Source: Pseudomonas oryzihabitans
GTDB lineage: Bacteria; Pseudomonadota; Gammaproteobacteria; Pseudomonadales; Pseudomonadaceae
DNA: 64,000 nt
Direction: 5' to 3'
Assembly (NCBI RefSeq): GCF_024652905.1
Contig: NZ_CP102428.1
Coordinates: 3,050,501 to 3,114,500, forward strand
A program made the position numbers and the translations under genes. The notes below the pieces were generated by a model. That model was given only the letters and a program-made list of their open reading frames with translations, had not been told where the DNA came from and did not search any database. Below, in pieces: positions 41,764 through 51,806 of this stretch. Every line of letters starts with the position of its first letter. The first letter of the stretch is position 1.

Positions 41764-43527
41764 ATGCGTGTCCTGCTGTTCCTGCTCACCCTGCTGCTGA
41801 CCCTGCCCGCCGCCGCCGGCCTGTTCGATGCACCGCGCCCGACCGCCACGCTGGGCCTGGACGGTCAGCGCGGGGGCCAGCAATTCCTGCCGGTGGATCA
41901 GGCCTTTCGCCTGGAGCAGCGCCGTGATGCCGAGGGCCGCCCCCTGGTGCGCTTCACCATCGCCGAGGGCTACTACCTCTATCGGCAGCGCTTCGCCTTC
42001 GACGCCGATCCCGGCCTGCTGAGCGCACCGGTGGTCCTGCCGCCCGGCGAGCCCAAGCACGATGAATGGTTCGGCGATGTCCAGGTCTATCACGCCGGCG
42101 TCGACATCCCCCTGCCCCTCGCGCCCGGCCGCGGCGGTCGGATCACGGTCACCTACCAGGGTTGCGCCGACCGAGGTCTCTGCTATCCACCGGAAACCCG
42201 CATCCTGGATATCGCCAGCTCCGCGGCCTTGCCCACGGCGAGCCCGGCGACCAGCGCCCCTGCCCCCGATCAGGTCGGCTGGAACAGACTCCTGCTGGCC
42301 TTCCTCGCGGGGCTGGGACTGACCTTCACCCCCTGCGTCCTGCCGATGCTGCCCATCGTCTCGGCGGTGGTGCTGGCCGGCAAGGCGCGTCCGGGCCGTG
42401 GCCTGCTGCTGGCGCTGGCCTACGTGGTACCCATGGCCCTGAGCTTCGCGGCCCTGGGCGCGCTCATGGGCGTCTTTGGCGCCAGTCTCAATCTGCAGGC
42501 GCAACTGCAGTCGGCCTGGGTGCTGATTCCCTTCGCCGCGCTGTTCCTGCTGTTCGCCCTGGCCATGTTCGGCCTTTTCGAACTGCGCCTGCCGGCGGCC
42601 CTGCGCGAGCGCCTGGAACAGCTGGCCAGTGGCACCCGCGGCGGCTCCCTCGGCGGCGCGGCCACCCTGGGCGTGCTCTCCAGCCTGATCGTCTCGCCCT
42701 GCGTCTCGGCGCCCCTGGCGGGCCTGCTGCTCTACATCAGCAGCACCGCCGACTGGCTTGGCGGCGGACTCGCCCTGTTCGCCCTGGGCCTGGGCATGGG
42801 TACCCCGCTGGTCCTCATCGCCGCCGGTGGCGGCGCCCTGCTGCCACGCAGCGGCGCCTGGCTGGTGGGCATGCGCAACGCCTTTGGCGTGCTGCTGCTG
42901 GCGGTGGCCCTGTGGCTGCTCGAACGGCTGTTGCCGGGACCACTGGCCTTGGCCGCCTGGGGCCTGCTGGCGGCCGGCGTCGGGTTGTTTCTAGGGGCCC
43001 TGGAATTGGTGCCCAAGCCGCCCCGTCAGCGCCTGCTGCAACTCGCCGGGCTGGCCCTGGTGGTCTATGGCGTGGCGGCGGGTATCGGTGCCCTGCACGG
43101 CGCCAGCGATCCGCTGCGGCCCCTGGGTGACTCGACGGCGCCTGGAGTGGCTGCGCACCCCGACGGCATGCGCAGCCTCAGCGATCCGGCTGCTTTAACC
43201 AGCAGTCTCGGCGGCGGTCGACCGGTGCTGGTGGACGTCTACGCCGACTGGTGCATCAGCTGCAAGATCATCGAGCGCGAGGTATTCGGCAACCCCGAAG
43301 TCCAGGCACAACTCAGGGACTTCGAGCTGATCCGCTTCGATATGACGCAAAGCACCCGGGAGCAGCGGCAGTGGCTGCAGCAGCACGGCCTGTTCGGCCC
43401 GCCGGCGATCCTGTTCTATGCGGCCAACGGCCAGGAACAGGCAAAGGGACGCATCGTCGGCGAAATCGACGCCGCGGGCTTTCTCGCCCGACTGGACGAA
43501 GCAAAAAGGCTTATCGCCAGCGATTAA
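41764..43527 (+). CDS. dsbD: Thiol:disulfide interchange protein DsbD
   Basis: DsbD moves electrons from cytoplasmic thioredoxin to periplasmic proteins. The 587-residue protein has a signal peptide ([16 protein letters not shown]) and an N-terminal DsbD-alpha domain with the cysteine pair in [12 protein letters not shown]. The eight-helix membrane domain has its cysteines in TPCVLPMLP and [10 protein letters not shown], and the C-terminal thioredoxin domain has Cys497 and Cys500 in DWCISCK. ATG 41764 gives the signal peptide; upstream in-frame sequence overlaps the cyclase gene. Confidence 0.95.
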   Translation: MRVLLFLLTLLLTLPAAAGLFDAPRPTATLGLDGQRGGQQFLPVDQAFRLEQRRDAEGRPLVRFTIAEGYYLYRQRFAFDADPGLLSAPVVLPPGEPKHDEWFGDVQVYHAGVDIPLPLAPGRGGRITVTYQGCADRGLCYPPETRILDIASSAALPTASPATSAPAPDQVGWNRLLLAFLAGLGLTFTPCVLPMLPIVSAVVLAGKARPGRGLLLALAYVVPMALSFAALGALMGVFGASLNLQAQLQSAWVLIPFAALFLLFALAMFGLFELRLPAALRERLEQLASGTRGGSLGGAATLGVLSSLIVSPCVSAPLAGLLLYISSTADWLGGGLALFALGLGMGTPLVLIAAGGGALLPRSGAWLVGMRNAFGVLLLAVALWLLERLLPGPLALAAWGLLAAGVGLFLGALELVPKPPRQRLLQLAGLALVVYGVAAGIGALHGASDPLRPLGDSTAPGVAAHPDGMRSLSDPAALTSSLGGGRPVLVDVYADWCISCKIIEREVFGNPEVQAQLRDFELIRFDMTQSTREQRQWLQQHGLFGPPAILFYAANGQEQAKGRIVGEIDAAGFLARLDEAKRLIASD

Positions 43528-43574
43528 AAGAATTTCGCCCAACGTGCGGCTATTTCCGGCAAACGTCTAGCGAC

Positions 43575-43603
43575 TGGACAGTCACCTCTGGTTGCGGCAT
43601 AGT
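43575..43603 (+). promoter_or_regulatory. Candidate sigma-70 promoter for aroQ-accB-accC
   Basis: TGGACA (43575-43580), a 17-bp spacer and CATAGT (43598-43603) lie 40 bp upstream of aroQ, after the dsbD stop. The match is 5 of 6 and 4 of 6. Confidence 0.38.
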
Positions 43604-43643
43604 CCGCGGCCAATCTGGTTGCGAAATCGCGAGGCAAGTGGCT

Positions 43644-44090
43644 ATGGCGCATCTGCTGGTACTGCACGGGCCCAACCTGAATCTGCTGGGTACCCGCGAG
43701 CCGGGCGTCTACGGTGCCACCACCCTGGCCCAGATCAATGCCGATCTCGAAGCCCGCGCCACCGCGGCGGGGCATCGCCTGCAGTCTCTGCAAAGCAACG
43801 CCGAGCACCTGCTGATCGAACGCATCCACGCCGCGCGCGACGAAGGAGTGGATTTCATCCTGATCAATCCGGCCGCCTTCACCCATACCAGCGTCGCGCT
43901 ACGTGACGCCTTGCTCGCGGTGAGCATCCCATTCATCGAAGTGCACCTGTCGAACGTGCACAAGCGCGAAGCCTTCCGCCACCACTCCTATTTTTCCGAC
44001 GTGGCGGTCGGTGTCATCTGCGGGCTCGGTGCCAGTGGCTATCGCCTGGCCCTGGAAGCCGCCTGCGAACAGCTCGCCGCCCGCGGCTGA
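43644..44090 (+). CDS. aroQ: 3-dehydroquinate dehydratase, type II
   Basis: This enzyme dehydrates 3-dehydroquinate to 3-dehydroshikimate. The 148-residue type II protein has [17 protein letters not shown], the Tyr of GVYG, the [16 protein letters not shown] motif, and [21 protein letters not shown] 43644 is used, with GAGG nine bases upstream; a GTG two codons earlier is possible. It precedes accBC, a conserved gammaproteobacterial order. Confidence 0.95.
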   Translation: MAHLLVLHGPNLNLLGTREPGVYGATTLAQINADLEARATAAGHRLQSLQSNAEHLLIERIHAARDEGVDFILINPAAFTHTSVALRDALLAVSIPFIEVHLSNVHKREAFRHHSYFSDVAVGVICGLGASGYRLALEAACEQLAARG

Positions 44091-44143
44091 GCGCGACTCA
44101 ATATCCAGAACATCACCTGAACCCGAGGGGAGAGCCAACGCCA

Positions 44144-44605
44144 ATGGACATCCGTAAAGTCAAGAAACTGATCGAGTTGCTGGAAGAGTCCGGTATCGAC
44201 GAGCTGGAAATCCGCGAAGGCGAAGAGTCCGTCCGCATCAGCCGCAACACCGGCCGCAACCAAGGCATGCAGACCGTCTACGCCGCTGCTCCCGCGCCGG
44301 TCGCCGCTCCGGCTCCGGCCGCTGCGCCGGCCGCCGCCGCTCCTGCCGAAGCCGCCGCTCCGCAACTGACCGGTAACGTGGCTCGCTCGCCCATGGTCGG
44401 CACCTTCTACCGCGCGTCCTCGCCCACCACCCCGGCCTTCGTCGAAGTCGGCCAGCAGGTGAAGAAAGGCGACATCCTGTGCATCGTCGAAGCCATGAAG
44501 ATGATGAACCACATCGAAGCCGAAGCCAGCGGTACCATCGGCCAGGTGCTGGTCGAGAACGGTCAGCCCGTCGAATTCGACCAGCCGCTGTTCACCATTG
44601 TCTAA
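44144..44605 (+). CDS. accB: Biotin carboxyl carrier protein of acetyl-CoA carboxylase
   Basis: The 153-residue protein has an N-terminal dimerisation segment ([23 protein letters not shown]), an Ala/Pro-rich swinging linker, and a biotinyl domain with EAMKMM. Lys119 is the biotin attachment site, and the thumb sequence [11 protein letters not shown] is present. GAGGGGAGAG lies upstream. accC follows after 16 bp; together they form the biotin carboxylase part of fatty-acid synthesis. Confidence 0.97.
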   Translation: MDIRKVKKLIELLEESGIDELEIREGEESVRISRNTGRNQGMQTVYAAAPAPVAAPAPAAAPAAAAPAEAAAPQLTGNVARSPMVGTFYRASSPTTPAFVEVGQQVKKGDILCIVEAMKMMNHIEAEASGTIGQVLVENGQPVEFDQPLFTIV

Positions 44606-44621
44606 GCCCGTGGAGCCCACG

Positions 44622-45968
44622 ATGCTGGAAAAAGTCCTGATCGCCAACCGTGGGGAAATCGCCCTGCGCGTGGTGCGTGCCTGCAAGGAGCTGGGCATCA
44701 AGACGGTGGCGGTTCATTCCACCGCCGACCGCGAACTGATGCATCTGTCCCTCGCCGACGAATCGGTGTGCATCGGCCCGGCCCCCTCGCCCCTGTCCTA
44801 CCTGAACATCCCGGCCATCATCAGCGCCGCGGAAGTCACCGGTGCCACCGCCATCCATCCCGGCTACGGCTTTCTCGCCGAGAACGCCGACTTCGCCGAG
44901 CAGGTGGAGCAGTCCGGTTTCGCCTTCGTCGGCCCCACCGCCAGCGTGATTCGCCTGATGGGCGACAAGGTCTCCGCCAAGAACGCCATGAAGCAGGCCG
45001 GCGTACCCACCGTACCGGGCTCCGATGGCGCCCTGCCGGATGACGAGGCCGAGTGCCTGCGCATCGGCCGCGAAGTCGGCTATCCGGTGATCATCAAGGC
45101 CGCCGGTGGCGGTGGTGGTCGTGGCATGCGCGTGGTGGAGGACGAGGCCGAGCTGATCAAATCGATCAAGCTGACCCAGACCGAAGCCGGCGCCGCCTTT
45201 GGCAACTCCATGGTCTACATGGAGAAGTTCCTCGGCAATCCGCGTCACGTGGAAGTCCAGGTGCTCTCCGATGGCCAGGGCAATGCCGTGCACCTCTACG
45301 ATCGCGACTGCTCGCTGCAGCGCCGCCATCAGAAGGTCATCGAAGAGGCGCCTGCGCCCCAGATCGACGAAAAGGCCCGTGAAGAAGTCCTGGCGCGCTG
45401 CGTCAAGGCCTGCATCGACATCGGCTACCGGGGCGCCGGCACCTTCGAATTCCTCTACGAAGACGGCCGCTTCTACTTCATCGAGATGAATACCCGCGTG
45501 CAGGTGGAGCATCCGGTGACCGAGATGATCACTGGTGTCGACATCGTCAAGGAGATGCTCAGCATCGCCGCTGGCAACAAACTGTCGATCAAGCAGGAAG
45601 ACATCAAGATCACTGGTCACGCCATCGAGTGCCGGATCAACGCCGAAGACCCCAAGACCTTCATGCCCTCCCCGGGCCTGGTCAAGCATTTCCATGCCCC
45701 GGGCGGCAACGGCGTGCGGGTCGATTCGCACCTGTACAGCGGCTACAAGGTTCCGCCGAACTACGATTCGCTGATCGCCAAGCTGATCACCTGGGGCAAG
45801 ACCCGCGACGAGGCCATGGCCCGGATGCGCAACGCCCTGGACGAGCTGATCGTCGACGGCATCAAGACCAACGCCGATCTGCACCGGATGCTGACCCGCG
45901 ACCAGGCCTTCGGCCAGGGCGCGGTGAACATCCACTATCTGGAGAAGAAGCTCGGCATGCGCCACTAA
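44622..45968 (+). CDS. accC: Biotin carboxylase subunit of acetyl-CoA carboxylase
   Basis: This ATP-grasp enzyme carboxylates biotin on AccB. The 448-residue protein has [15 protein letters not shown], the glycine-rich ATP loop [15 protein letters not shown], the [19 protein letters not shown] catalytic strand and [14 protein letters not shown] with the catalytic Arg. ATG 44622 gives the standard start [11 protein letters not shown] and follows GTGGAG. Repeat element E begins 2 bp after the stop. Confidence 0.97.
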   Translation: MLEKVLIANRGEIALRVVRACKELGIKTVAVHSTADRELMHLSLADESVCIGPAPSPLSYLNIPAIISAAEVTGATAIHPGYGFLAENADFAEQVEQSGFAFVGPTASVIRLMGDKVSAKNAMKQAGVPTVPGSDGALPDDEAECLRIGREVGYPVIIKAAGGGGGRGMRVVEDEAELIKSIKLTQTEAGAAFGNSMVYMEKFLGNPRHVEVQVLSDGQGNAVHLYDRDCSLQRRHQKVIEEAPAPQIDEKAREEVLARCVKACIDIGYRGAGTFEFLYEDGRFYFIEMNTRVQVEHPVTEMITGVDIVKEMLSIAAGNKLSIKQEDIKITGHAIECRINAEDPKTFMPSPGLVKHFHAPGGNGVRVDSHLYSGYKVPPNYDSLIAKLITWGKTRDEAMARMRNALDELIVDGIKTNADLHRMLTRDQAFGQGAVNIHYLEKKLGMRH

Positions 45969-45970
45969 CT

Positions 45971-46097
45971 AGCGTGACGGCTGCGCGTCGGCCAGGCTGC
46001 GTTGGAAACCGCCTCGGAATGCTCATTTACTCTATGTAAACTGCGCTTCCTCAGCGATTTCCGCCTTGCCTGACCTAGCTCGCTCGCCCCGTCGGCT
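45971..46097. repeat. Dispersed intergenic hairpin element, copy E
   Basis: This copy of about 127 bp in minus orientation follows accC almost directly. The core is 46052-46016, with C for G in GCGCAGTTTAC. The proximal arms GGAAATCGCT/GGCGGTTTCC pair over 10 bp including two G-U pairs, and the middle arms GGTCAGG/CCTGGCC also pair with one G-U. The outermost inverted repeat is short and weak compared with copies A and D, so its ends are approximate. Confidence 0.82.
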
Positions 46098-46110
46098 TCT
46101 TACCTAGTAA

Positions 46111-46137
46111 ACGGGCTGCCTTCGGGCAGCCCGTTTT
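46111..46137 (+). terminator. Rho-independent terminator after accC and repeat E
   Basis: ACGGGCTGCC-TTCG-GGCAGCCCGT forms a perfect 10-bp stem with a TTCG tetraloop, followed by TTTTC. It ends the aroQ-accB-accC transcript, 42 bp before prmA. Confidence 0.93.
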
Positions 46138-46178
46138 CATTTACCCTCCCCGCTTTGACCCGATTCAGGTAGCCCACC

Positions 46179-47054
46179 ATGTCCTGGCTGCAAGTCCGCC
46201 TCGCCCTCACCCCCGCTCAGGCGGAAACCTACGAAGACCTCATGCTCGAATTGGGCGCCGTCTCGGTGACCTTCATGGACGCCGAGGACCAGCCGATCTT
46301 CGAGCCGGATCTGGGCACCACCCCGCTGTGGTCCCAGACCCACCTGCTGGCGCTGTTCGAAGGCGACACCGACGCCGCGGCCCTGGAACAGCGCGTGCAG
46401 CTGCTGGCCAACGGCCTGACCTACGAGGTGGAGCGCCTGGAAGACCAGGAGTGGGAGCGCAGCTGGATGGACAACTTCCAGCCCATGCGCTTCGGCCAGC
46501 GGCTGTGGATCGTGCCCAGCTGGCACGAGGCCCCGGAACCCGAGGCGGTCAATCTGCTGCTGGATCCGGGCCTGGCCTTCGGTACCGGCACCCATCCCAC
46601 CACCTCGCTGTGCCTGCAATGGCTGGACGGCGAACCGGTCGCAGGTCGGCAAGTGCTGGATTTCGGCTGCGGCTCGGGCATCCTCGCCATCGCCGCCCTG
46701 CTGCTGGGCGCCGAGCGCGCCGTGGGCACCGACATCGACGTCCAGGCCCTGGAAGCCTCGCGGGAGAACGCCAATCGCAACGGCATCGACCCGGCACGCT
46801 TTCCGCTCTATCTGCCCGCCGATCTGCCAGACGAGCCGGCCGACGTGGTGGTGGCCAACATCCTTGCCGGTCCGCTGGTCGGCCTGGCCGAGCAAATCAC
46901 CCGCCTGACCCGCATCGGTGGGCGCCTGGCGCTTTCCGGCATTCTCGCCGAGCAGGCCGAGGACGTGCGTGCCGCCTACGCCGGCTGCTTCGACCTGGAG
47001 CCCACCGCCACCCTGGACGGCTGGGTGCGCATCAGCGGGACCCGCCGCCGCTGA
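46179..47054 (+). CDS. prmA: Ribosomal protein L11 methyltransferase
   Basis: PrmA methylates several amino groups of ribosomal protein L11 using SAM. The 291-residue protein has the N-terminal L11-binding domain ([26 protein letters not shown]), the linker [18 protein letters not shown], the SAM motif [20 protein letters not shown] and [11 protein letters not shown]. It follows the accC terminator and precedes the zinc-ribbon gene. Confidence 0.96.
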   Translation: MSWLQVRLALTPAQAETYEDLMLELGAVSVTFMDAEDQPIFEPDLGTTPLWSQTHLLALFEGDTDAAALEQRVQLLANGLTYEVERLEDQEWERSWMDNFQPMRFGQRLWIVPSWHEAPEPEAVNLLLDPGLAFGTGTHPTTSLCLQWLDGEPVAGRQVLDFGCGSGILAIAALLLGAERAVGTDIDVQALEASRENANRNGIDPARFPLYLPADLPDEPADVVVANILAGPLVGLAEQITRLTRIGGRLALSGILAEQAEDVRAAYAGCFDLEPTATLDGWVRISGTRRR

Positions 47055-47164
47055 TCGGCCAAGGCTCCACCAGGCCGCTTACCCGGCGGCCCGGTGGAGC
47101 CCCTTCTTTCGCCTGGGCCTTCGGGTACACTAGCGCGCTTAAATTCCCTGGCTGTCGCCTCGCC

Positions 47165-48595
47165 ATGACCGAATCCCTCGTCGCCCAGTGTCCGCATTGC
47201 CATACCCGCTTCCGCGTCACCCAGGAACACCTGGCCGCCGCGGATGGCGACGTACGCTGTGGCGTCTGCCTGGAAGTGTTCAACGCCAGCAATCAGGCCG
47301 CGCCTTTGACGGCACCGGAACCCGTGCCCGCGCCGCCCATGCCGGCGCCGACGCCCAGTGAAGCGGCCTGGCCCCATGACGAACTGGACCTGAGCCATCT
47401 GGAATTGGACGCCGAGGTTGCTCGCCTGGGCGCCCTGGAAGAACAGCGCCGCGCGCCGACTGCGCCTTCCGCCATCGCCGCGCCGCCTGCCGTCACCACG
47501 CCCCGGGAAGAACCGGCACCGGCCCAAGGCCTGGCTGCCCGCCGCCTCCAGGAAGACGAGGAGGCCTTCGCGCTGCCTTCGCTTGGCGCCCTATCCGCCG
47601 CACGCGAACCCGAGCCGGAATCCCTACGCCTGCCGACCGAGCCCGAAGTGGCGTTCGAGCCCGAACCGCTGTCTGTGCCCCTCACCGCCGCCGAACTGGA
47701 ACCAGCGCTCGCGCCGGAACCCGCATTCGCATCGGAACCCGAGCCCGAGCCGGCCATCAGCCCCTTGCCTGCCGTCGCGCCGGCGGCCCCGCTCACGGCC
47801 CTGCGCGCCCCACTGAAACCGGCCCCGGCCACGCCGCCCGCGCCCCTCACCGCCGCCCCGACCGAGCGCCAGGAGCCGGCACTCGGCCGGGTCGAAGCCG
47901 ACGAAGACGAACGCGCCGAACCCGGCCTGGGCCGCCTCGACGATTGGCAGGAGCCCGCAGCCGAACCTCTCAGCGCCGACCGCGACCGCGACGACGAGGC
48001 GCCGGCGGCCAAGTCCGCGGGCGTCCTGCGCAGCGAGCCGGAATGGCAGGACGATCCGCTGCTGGACCTGCACGACGAACCGCTGCAACTGGACAGTCAC
48101 CAGCAGCGCCCACACTGGGGGCGCCGCCTGCTGTGGCTACTGCTCTGCCTGCTGGCACTGCTCGGCCTGGCCGGCCAGTACGTCTATTACCACTTCGACG
48201 AACTGGCACGGCAGGACAGCTATCGCCCGCTGTTCGTCCAGGCCTGTGCCAGCCTGGGCTGCAAGGTGCCGTCCAAGGTCGATGTCCAGCAGATCCGCAG
48301 CAGCAACCTGGTGGTGCGCAGCCATCCGCAATTCTCCGGCGCCCTGCGCGTCGATGCCATCCTCTACAACCGGGCGCCCTTCTCGCAGCCCTTTCCGATG
48401 CTGGAATTGCGCTTCGCCGACCTCAACGGCCAGCTGCTCGCCAGCCGCCGTTTCAAGCCGGGCGAATACCTGAATGGCGAACTGAAAGGCCAGGACGAGA
48501 TGCCGCCGCAGACGCCGATCCACATCGCGCTGGACATTCTCGACCCCGGCCCGCGGGCGGTGAACTACAGTCTGAGCTTCTTCTCGCCGGAGTAG
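47165..48595 (+). CDS. Zinc-ribbon (MJ0042) and DUF3426 membrane protein
   Basis: The 476-residue protein starts with an MJ0042-type zinc ribbon (CPHC at 9-12, CGVC at 32-35). A long disordered Glu/Pro/Ala-rich region of about 270 residues follows. It then has one transmembrane helix near residues 322-342 (LLWLLLCLLALLGLAGQYVYY) and a C-terminal DUF3426 domain (FSGALRVDAILYNRAPFSQPFPMLELRFADLNG). The reading frame stays open upstream across prmA, but the family start is MTESLVAQCPHCHTRF at 47165. Its function is unknown; it occupies the PA4851 position between prmA and dusB. Confidence 0.88.
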   Translation: MTESLVAQCPHCHTRFRVTQEHLAAADGDVRCGVCLEVFNASNQAAPLTAPEPVPAPPMPAPTPSEAAWPHDELDLSHLELDAEVARLGALEEQRRAPTAPSAIAAPPAVTTPREEPAPAQGLAARRLQEDEEAFALPSLGALSAAREPEPESLRLPTEPEVAFEPEPLSVPLTAAELEPALAPEPAFASEPEPEPAISPLPAVAPAAPLTALRAPLKPAPATPPAPLTAAPTERQEPALGRVEADEDERAEPGLGRLDDWQEPAAEPLSADRDRDDEAPAAKSAGVLRSEPEWQDDPLLDLHDEPLQLDSHQQRPHWGRRLLWLLLCLLALLGLAGQYVYYHFDELARQDSYRPLFVQACASLGCKVPSKVDVQQIRSSNLVVRSHPQFSGALRVDAILYNRAPFSQPFPMLELRFADLNGQLLASRRFKPGEYLNGELKGQDEMPPQTPIHIALDILDPGPRAVNYSLSFFSPE

Positions 48596-48750
48596 CCCCA
48601 GGGTGAATTGCTCATAAACTAGCCAACTCGCGCTTTATCCCGAGGCGGCGAGCGGGTATCATTCCCAACCCTTTTCAAGCACAGCAGCCCCTGTCCGCGG
48701 CCGGTTTCCGGCGCAGGCGGAACAGGCGCCTATTCGCCAGGGAAAAAGAT

Positions 48751-49743
48751 ATGTCGATGGTACGCATCGGCCCTTATACCTTGCCCAATCCGCTGATTCT
48801 CGCGCCCATGGCCGGGGTCACCGACCTGCCCTTCCGGCGCCTGTGCCTGGCACTCGGCGCCGGCATGGCCGTGTCGGAAATGGTGACCAGTGACGTGCGG
48901 CTCTATGACAGCCGCAAGTCGCGGCTGCGCCTGATCCACGCCAGCGAGCAGGAACCGCGTTCGGTGCAGATCGCCGGCGGCGATCCGGCGATGCTGGCCG
49001 AAGCGGCCCAGCGCAATGTCGAACTGGGTGCCCAGATCATCGACATCAACATGGGCTGCCCGGCGAAAAAGGTCTGCAACAAGGCCGCCGGCTCCGCGCT
49101 GATGAAGGACGAGGCCTTGGTGGCCGAGATCCTCGCCGCCGTGGTGGCGGCAGTGGACGTGCCCGTGACCCTGAAGATCCGCACCGGCTGGAATCCCGAC
49201 AATCGCAACGGCCTGCGCATCGCGCAGCTGGCCGAGGCGGCCGGCATCCAGGCCCTGGCCGTGCATGGCCGCACCCGTGACGACCGGTTTCTCGGCGCCG
49301 CCGAGTACGACACCATCGCCGCCATCAAGCAGGCGGTCGGCATCCCGGTGTTCGCCAATGGCGACATCGACAGCCCGGAAAAGGCCCGCAAGGTGCTCGA
49401 ACACACCGGCTGCGACGGCCTGTTGATCGGCCGCGCCGCCCAGGGTCGGCCCTGGATCTTCCGCGAGATCGCCCACTACCTGGCGACCGGTGAACACCTG
49501 GCGGCGCCCAGCGCTGCCGAGGTGGAGGCCATCCTGCTGGAGCACCTCGACGCCCTGCACGCCTTCTACGGCCCGGAAATGGGCGTGCGCATCGCCCGCA
49601 AGCACGTCGGCTGGTACCTGGCCGACCGGCCGGGCGCCGCGGAATCGCGCGCCCAGTTCAACCGACTGCAAGACACCCAAGCCCAGCACGCCAGCATTCG
49701 CGCGTTCTTCGCGCAGCCCCCGACCGGGAAGCAGGTGGCATGA
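48751..49743 (+). CDS. dusB: tRNA-dihydrouridine synthase B
   Basis: This FMN enzyme reduces specific uridines in tRNA. The 330-residue protein has [40 protein letters not shown] with the catalytic Cys, the [12 protein letters not shown]-binding segment and [11 protein letters not shown]. fis begins inside its stop codon (ATGA), the conserved dusB-fis operon. Confidence 0.96.
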   Translation: MSMVRIGPYTLPNPLILAPMAGVTDLPFRRLCLALGAGMAVSEMVTSDVRLYDSRKSRLRLIHASEQEPRSVQIAGGDPAMLAEAAQRNVELGAQIIDINMGCPAKKVCNKAAGSALMKDEALVAEILAAVVAAVDVPVTLKIRTGWNPDNRNGLRIAQLAEAAGIQALAVHGRTRDDRFLGAAEYDTIAAIKQAVGIPVFANGDIDSPEKARKVLEHTGCDGLLIGRAAQGRPWIFREIAHYLATGEHLAAPSAAEVEAILLEHLDALHAFYGPEMGVRIARKHVGWYLADRPGAAESRAQFNRLQDTQAQHASIRAFFAQPPTGKQVA

Positions 49744-50057
49744 ATTCGATGACCGAGACTTTGACTGGAACAGCGCCCGTGAGTGACAACGGCGACCTCA
49801 AGCAGCACCTGACCGCTCCCCTGCAGGAAGGCCAGACGCTGCGCGACAGCGTGGAAAAGGCGCTGCGCAATTACTTCGCCCACCTCGATGGGCAGCCGGT
49901 GACCGACGTCTACAACATGGTGCTCTGCGAAGTGGAAGCACCCCTGCTCGAAAGCGTGATGAATTACGTCAAGGGCAACCAGACCAAGGCGTCGGAGATG
50001 CTCGGGCTTAATCGCGGCACCCTGCGCAAGAAGCTCAAGCAGTACGACCTGCTCTGA
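49740..50057 (+). CDS. fis: DNA-binding protein Fis
   Basis: Fis is a nucleoid protein that bends DNA and activates rRNA and other promoters. The 105-residue protein has the Fis dimer region and a C-terminal helix-turn-helix ([26 protein letters not shown]). It overlaps dusB by 4 bp and is translated after it. A further in-frame ATG at 49749 (MTETLTGT) is possible. Confidence 0.96.
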   Translation: MNSMTETLTGTAPVSDNGDLKQHLTAPLQEGQTLRDSVEKALRNYFAHLDGQPVTDVYNMVLCEVEAPLLESVMNYVKGNQTKASEMLGLNRGTLRKKLKQYDLL

Positions 50058-50123
50058 TCTGCCTCCTCGCCGGCGGCCCAGGGGGCTTGACCGGCGGTCT
50101 TCTTCCTCCTGATGGACATGACC

Positions 50124-51716
50124 ATGACCGACCAGACCTCTCGCCTCCCCGTCCGCCGTGCGCTGATCAGCGTGTCCGACAAGACGGGCGTCGTCGACTT
50201 CGCCCGTGAACTCGCGGCCATCGGCGTGGAAATCCTGTCCACCGGCGGCACTTACAAGCTGCTGCGCGATGAAGGCATCCCAGCGGTGGAAGTCGCCGAC
50301 TACACCGGCTTCCCGGAGATGATGGACGGTCGCGTCAAGACCCTGCATCCCAAGATCCACGGCGGCATCCTCGGTCGTCGTGGCGTCGACCACGAAGTGA
50401 TGAGCGAACACGGCATCCGTCCGATCGACCTGGTCGCGGTCAATCTCTACCCCTTCGCCGCCACCGTGGCCAAGCCCGGCTGCAGCCTGGCCGACGCCAT
50501 CGAGAACATCGACATCGGCGGGCCGACCATGGTCCGCAGCGCGGCCAAGAACCACAAGGACGTCGCCATCGTGGTCAATGCCAGCGACTACGCGGCCATC
50601 CTCGACGACCTCAAGGCCGGCGGCCTGACCTATGCCCAGCGCTTCGACCTGGCGCTCAAGGCCTTCGAGCACACCGCCGCCTACGACGGCATGATCGCCA
50701 ACTACCTGGGCAGCATCGACCAGCAGGCCGAGACCCTGTCCACCGCAGGCCGCGCCGCCTTCCCGCGCACCTTCAGCGCCCAGTTCATCAAGGCGCAGGA
50801 CATGAGATACGGCGAGAACCCGCACCAGCAGGCCGCCTTCTATGTCGAGCACGCCAGCGAAGCCTGCGTGGCCACCGCCACCCAGTTGCAGGGCAAGGAA
50901 CTGTCCTTCAACAACGTCGCCGACACCGACGCCGCCCTGGAAACCGTGAAGAGCTACGACGCGCCGGCCTGCGTCATCGTCAAGCACGCCAACCCCTGCG
51001 GCGTGGCCGTGGCCGGCGACATCCGCCAGGCCTATGAACTGGCCTATGCCACTGACAGCGAGTCGGCCTTTGGCGGCATCATCGCCTTCAACCGCGAGCT
51101 GGACGCCGAGACCGCCCGCGCCATCGTCGAACGCCAGTTCGTCGAGGTGATCATCGCCCCGCGCGTCAGCGCCGAGGCCCGCGAGGTGGTGGCGGCCAAG
51201 GCCAACGTCCGCCTGCTGGAGTGCGGCGAATGGCCCGCCGAGCGCAAGCCCGGCCTGGACCTCAAGCGCGTCAACGGTGGTCTGCTGGTGCAGAGCCGCG
51301 ACATCGCCATGATCACCGCCGACGACCTCAAGGTGGTGACCCAGCGCGCGCCCAGCGAGCAGGAGCTGCAGGACCTGATCTTCGCCTGGAAGGTGGCCAA
51401 ATTCGTCAAATCCAATGCCATCGTCTACGCCAAGGGCCAGCAGACCGTGGGTATCGGTGCCGGCCAGATGAGCCGCGTCAACTCGGCACGCATCGCCGCC
51501 ATCAAGGCCGAACACGCCGGTCTGGCCGTGGCCGGGGCGGTCATGGCCTCGGACGCCTTCTTCCCCTTCCGTGACGGCATCGACAACGCCGCGGCCAATG
51601 GCATCACCGCGGTGATCCAGCCGGGCGGCTCCATGCGCGACGCCGAAGTCATCGCCGCCGCCGACGAAGCCGGTATCGCCATGGTCTTCACCGGCATGCG
51701 CCACTTCCGTCACTAA
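50124..51716 (+). CDS. purH: Bifunctional AICAR transformylase / IMP cyclohydrolase
   Basis: PurH performs the last two steps of IMP synthesis. The protein is 530 residues from ATG 50124 ([22 protein letters not shown], the usual start); two more ATGs at 50112 and 50118 are in frame with no clear ribosome binding site to decide. The N-terminal IMP cyclohydrolase (MGS) domain carries [17 protein letters not shown] and [18 protein letters not shown]. The C-terminal transformylase has KHANPCGVA and [12 protein letters not shown]. purD follows after 90 bp. Confidence 0.96.
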   Translation: MTDQTSRLPVRRALISVSDKTGVVDFARELAAIGVEILSTGGTYKLLRDEGIPAVEVADYTGFPEMMDGRVKTLHPKIHGGILGRRGVDHEVMSEHGIRPIDLVAVNLYPFAATVAKPGCSLADAIENIDIGGPTMVRSAAKNHKDVAIVVNASDYAAILDDLKAGGLTYAQRFDLALKAFEHTAAYDGMIANYLGSIDQQAETLSTAGRAAFPRTFSAQFIKAQDMRYGENPHQQAAFYVEHASEACVATATQLQGKELSFNNVADTDAALETVKSYDAPACVIVKHANPCGVAVAGDIRQAYELAYATDSESAFGGIIAFNRELDAETARAIVERQFVEVIIAPRVSAEAREVVAAKANVRLLECGEWPAERKPGLDLKRVNGGLLVQSRDIAMITADDLKVVTQRAPSEQELQDLIFAWKVAKFVKSNAIVYAKGQQTVGIGAGQMSRVNSARIAAIKAEHAGLAVAGAVMASDAFFPFRDGIDNAAANGITAVIQPGGSMRDAEVIAAADEAGIAMVFTGMRHFRH

Positions 51717-51726
51717 GGCCCGCTCC

Positions 51727-51749
51727 GCCGAAGGCATCGGGCCTTCGGC
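51727..51749 (+). other. Hairpin in the purH-purD gap
   Basis: GCCGAAGGC-ATCGG-GCCTTCGGC is a perfect 9-bp inverted repeat 10 bp after the purH stop. No T-run follows, so it is not a standard intrinsic terminator. It may stabilise the upstream mRNA or reduce readthrough into purD. Confidence 0.5.
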
Positions 51750-51806
51750 GTCGACTCCATCGTCAACGGCGGATGGCCACATGCAGTCCGCCCAGAGGAA
51801 AGCTTC

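Noticed and set aside
46328-47164. N-terminal extension of the DUF3426 frame through prmA
   Set aside because: The extension is an alternative frame of prmA, has Arg/Pro/Gly-rich artefact composition, and the zinc-ribbon protein starts at 47165.
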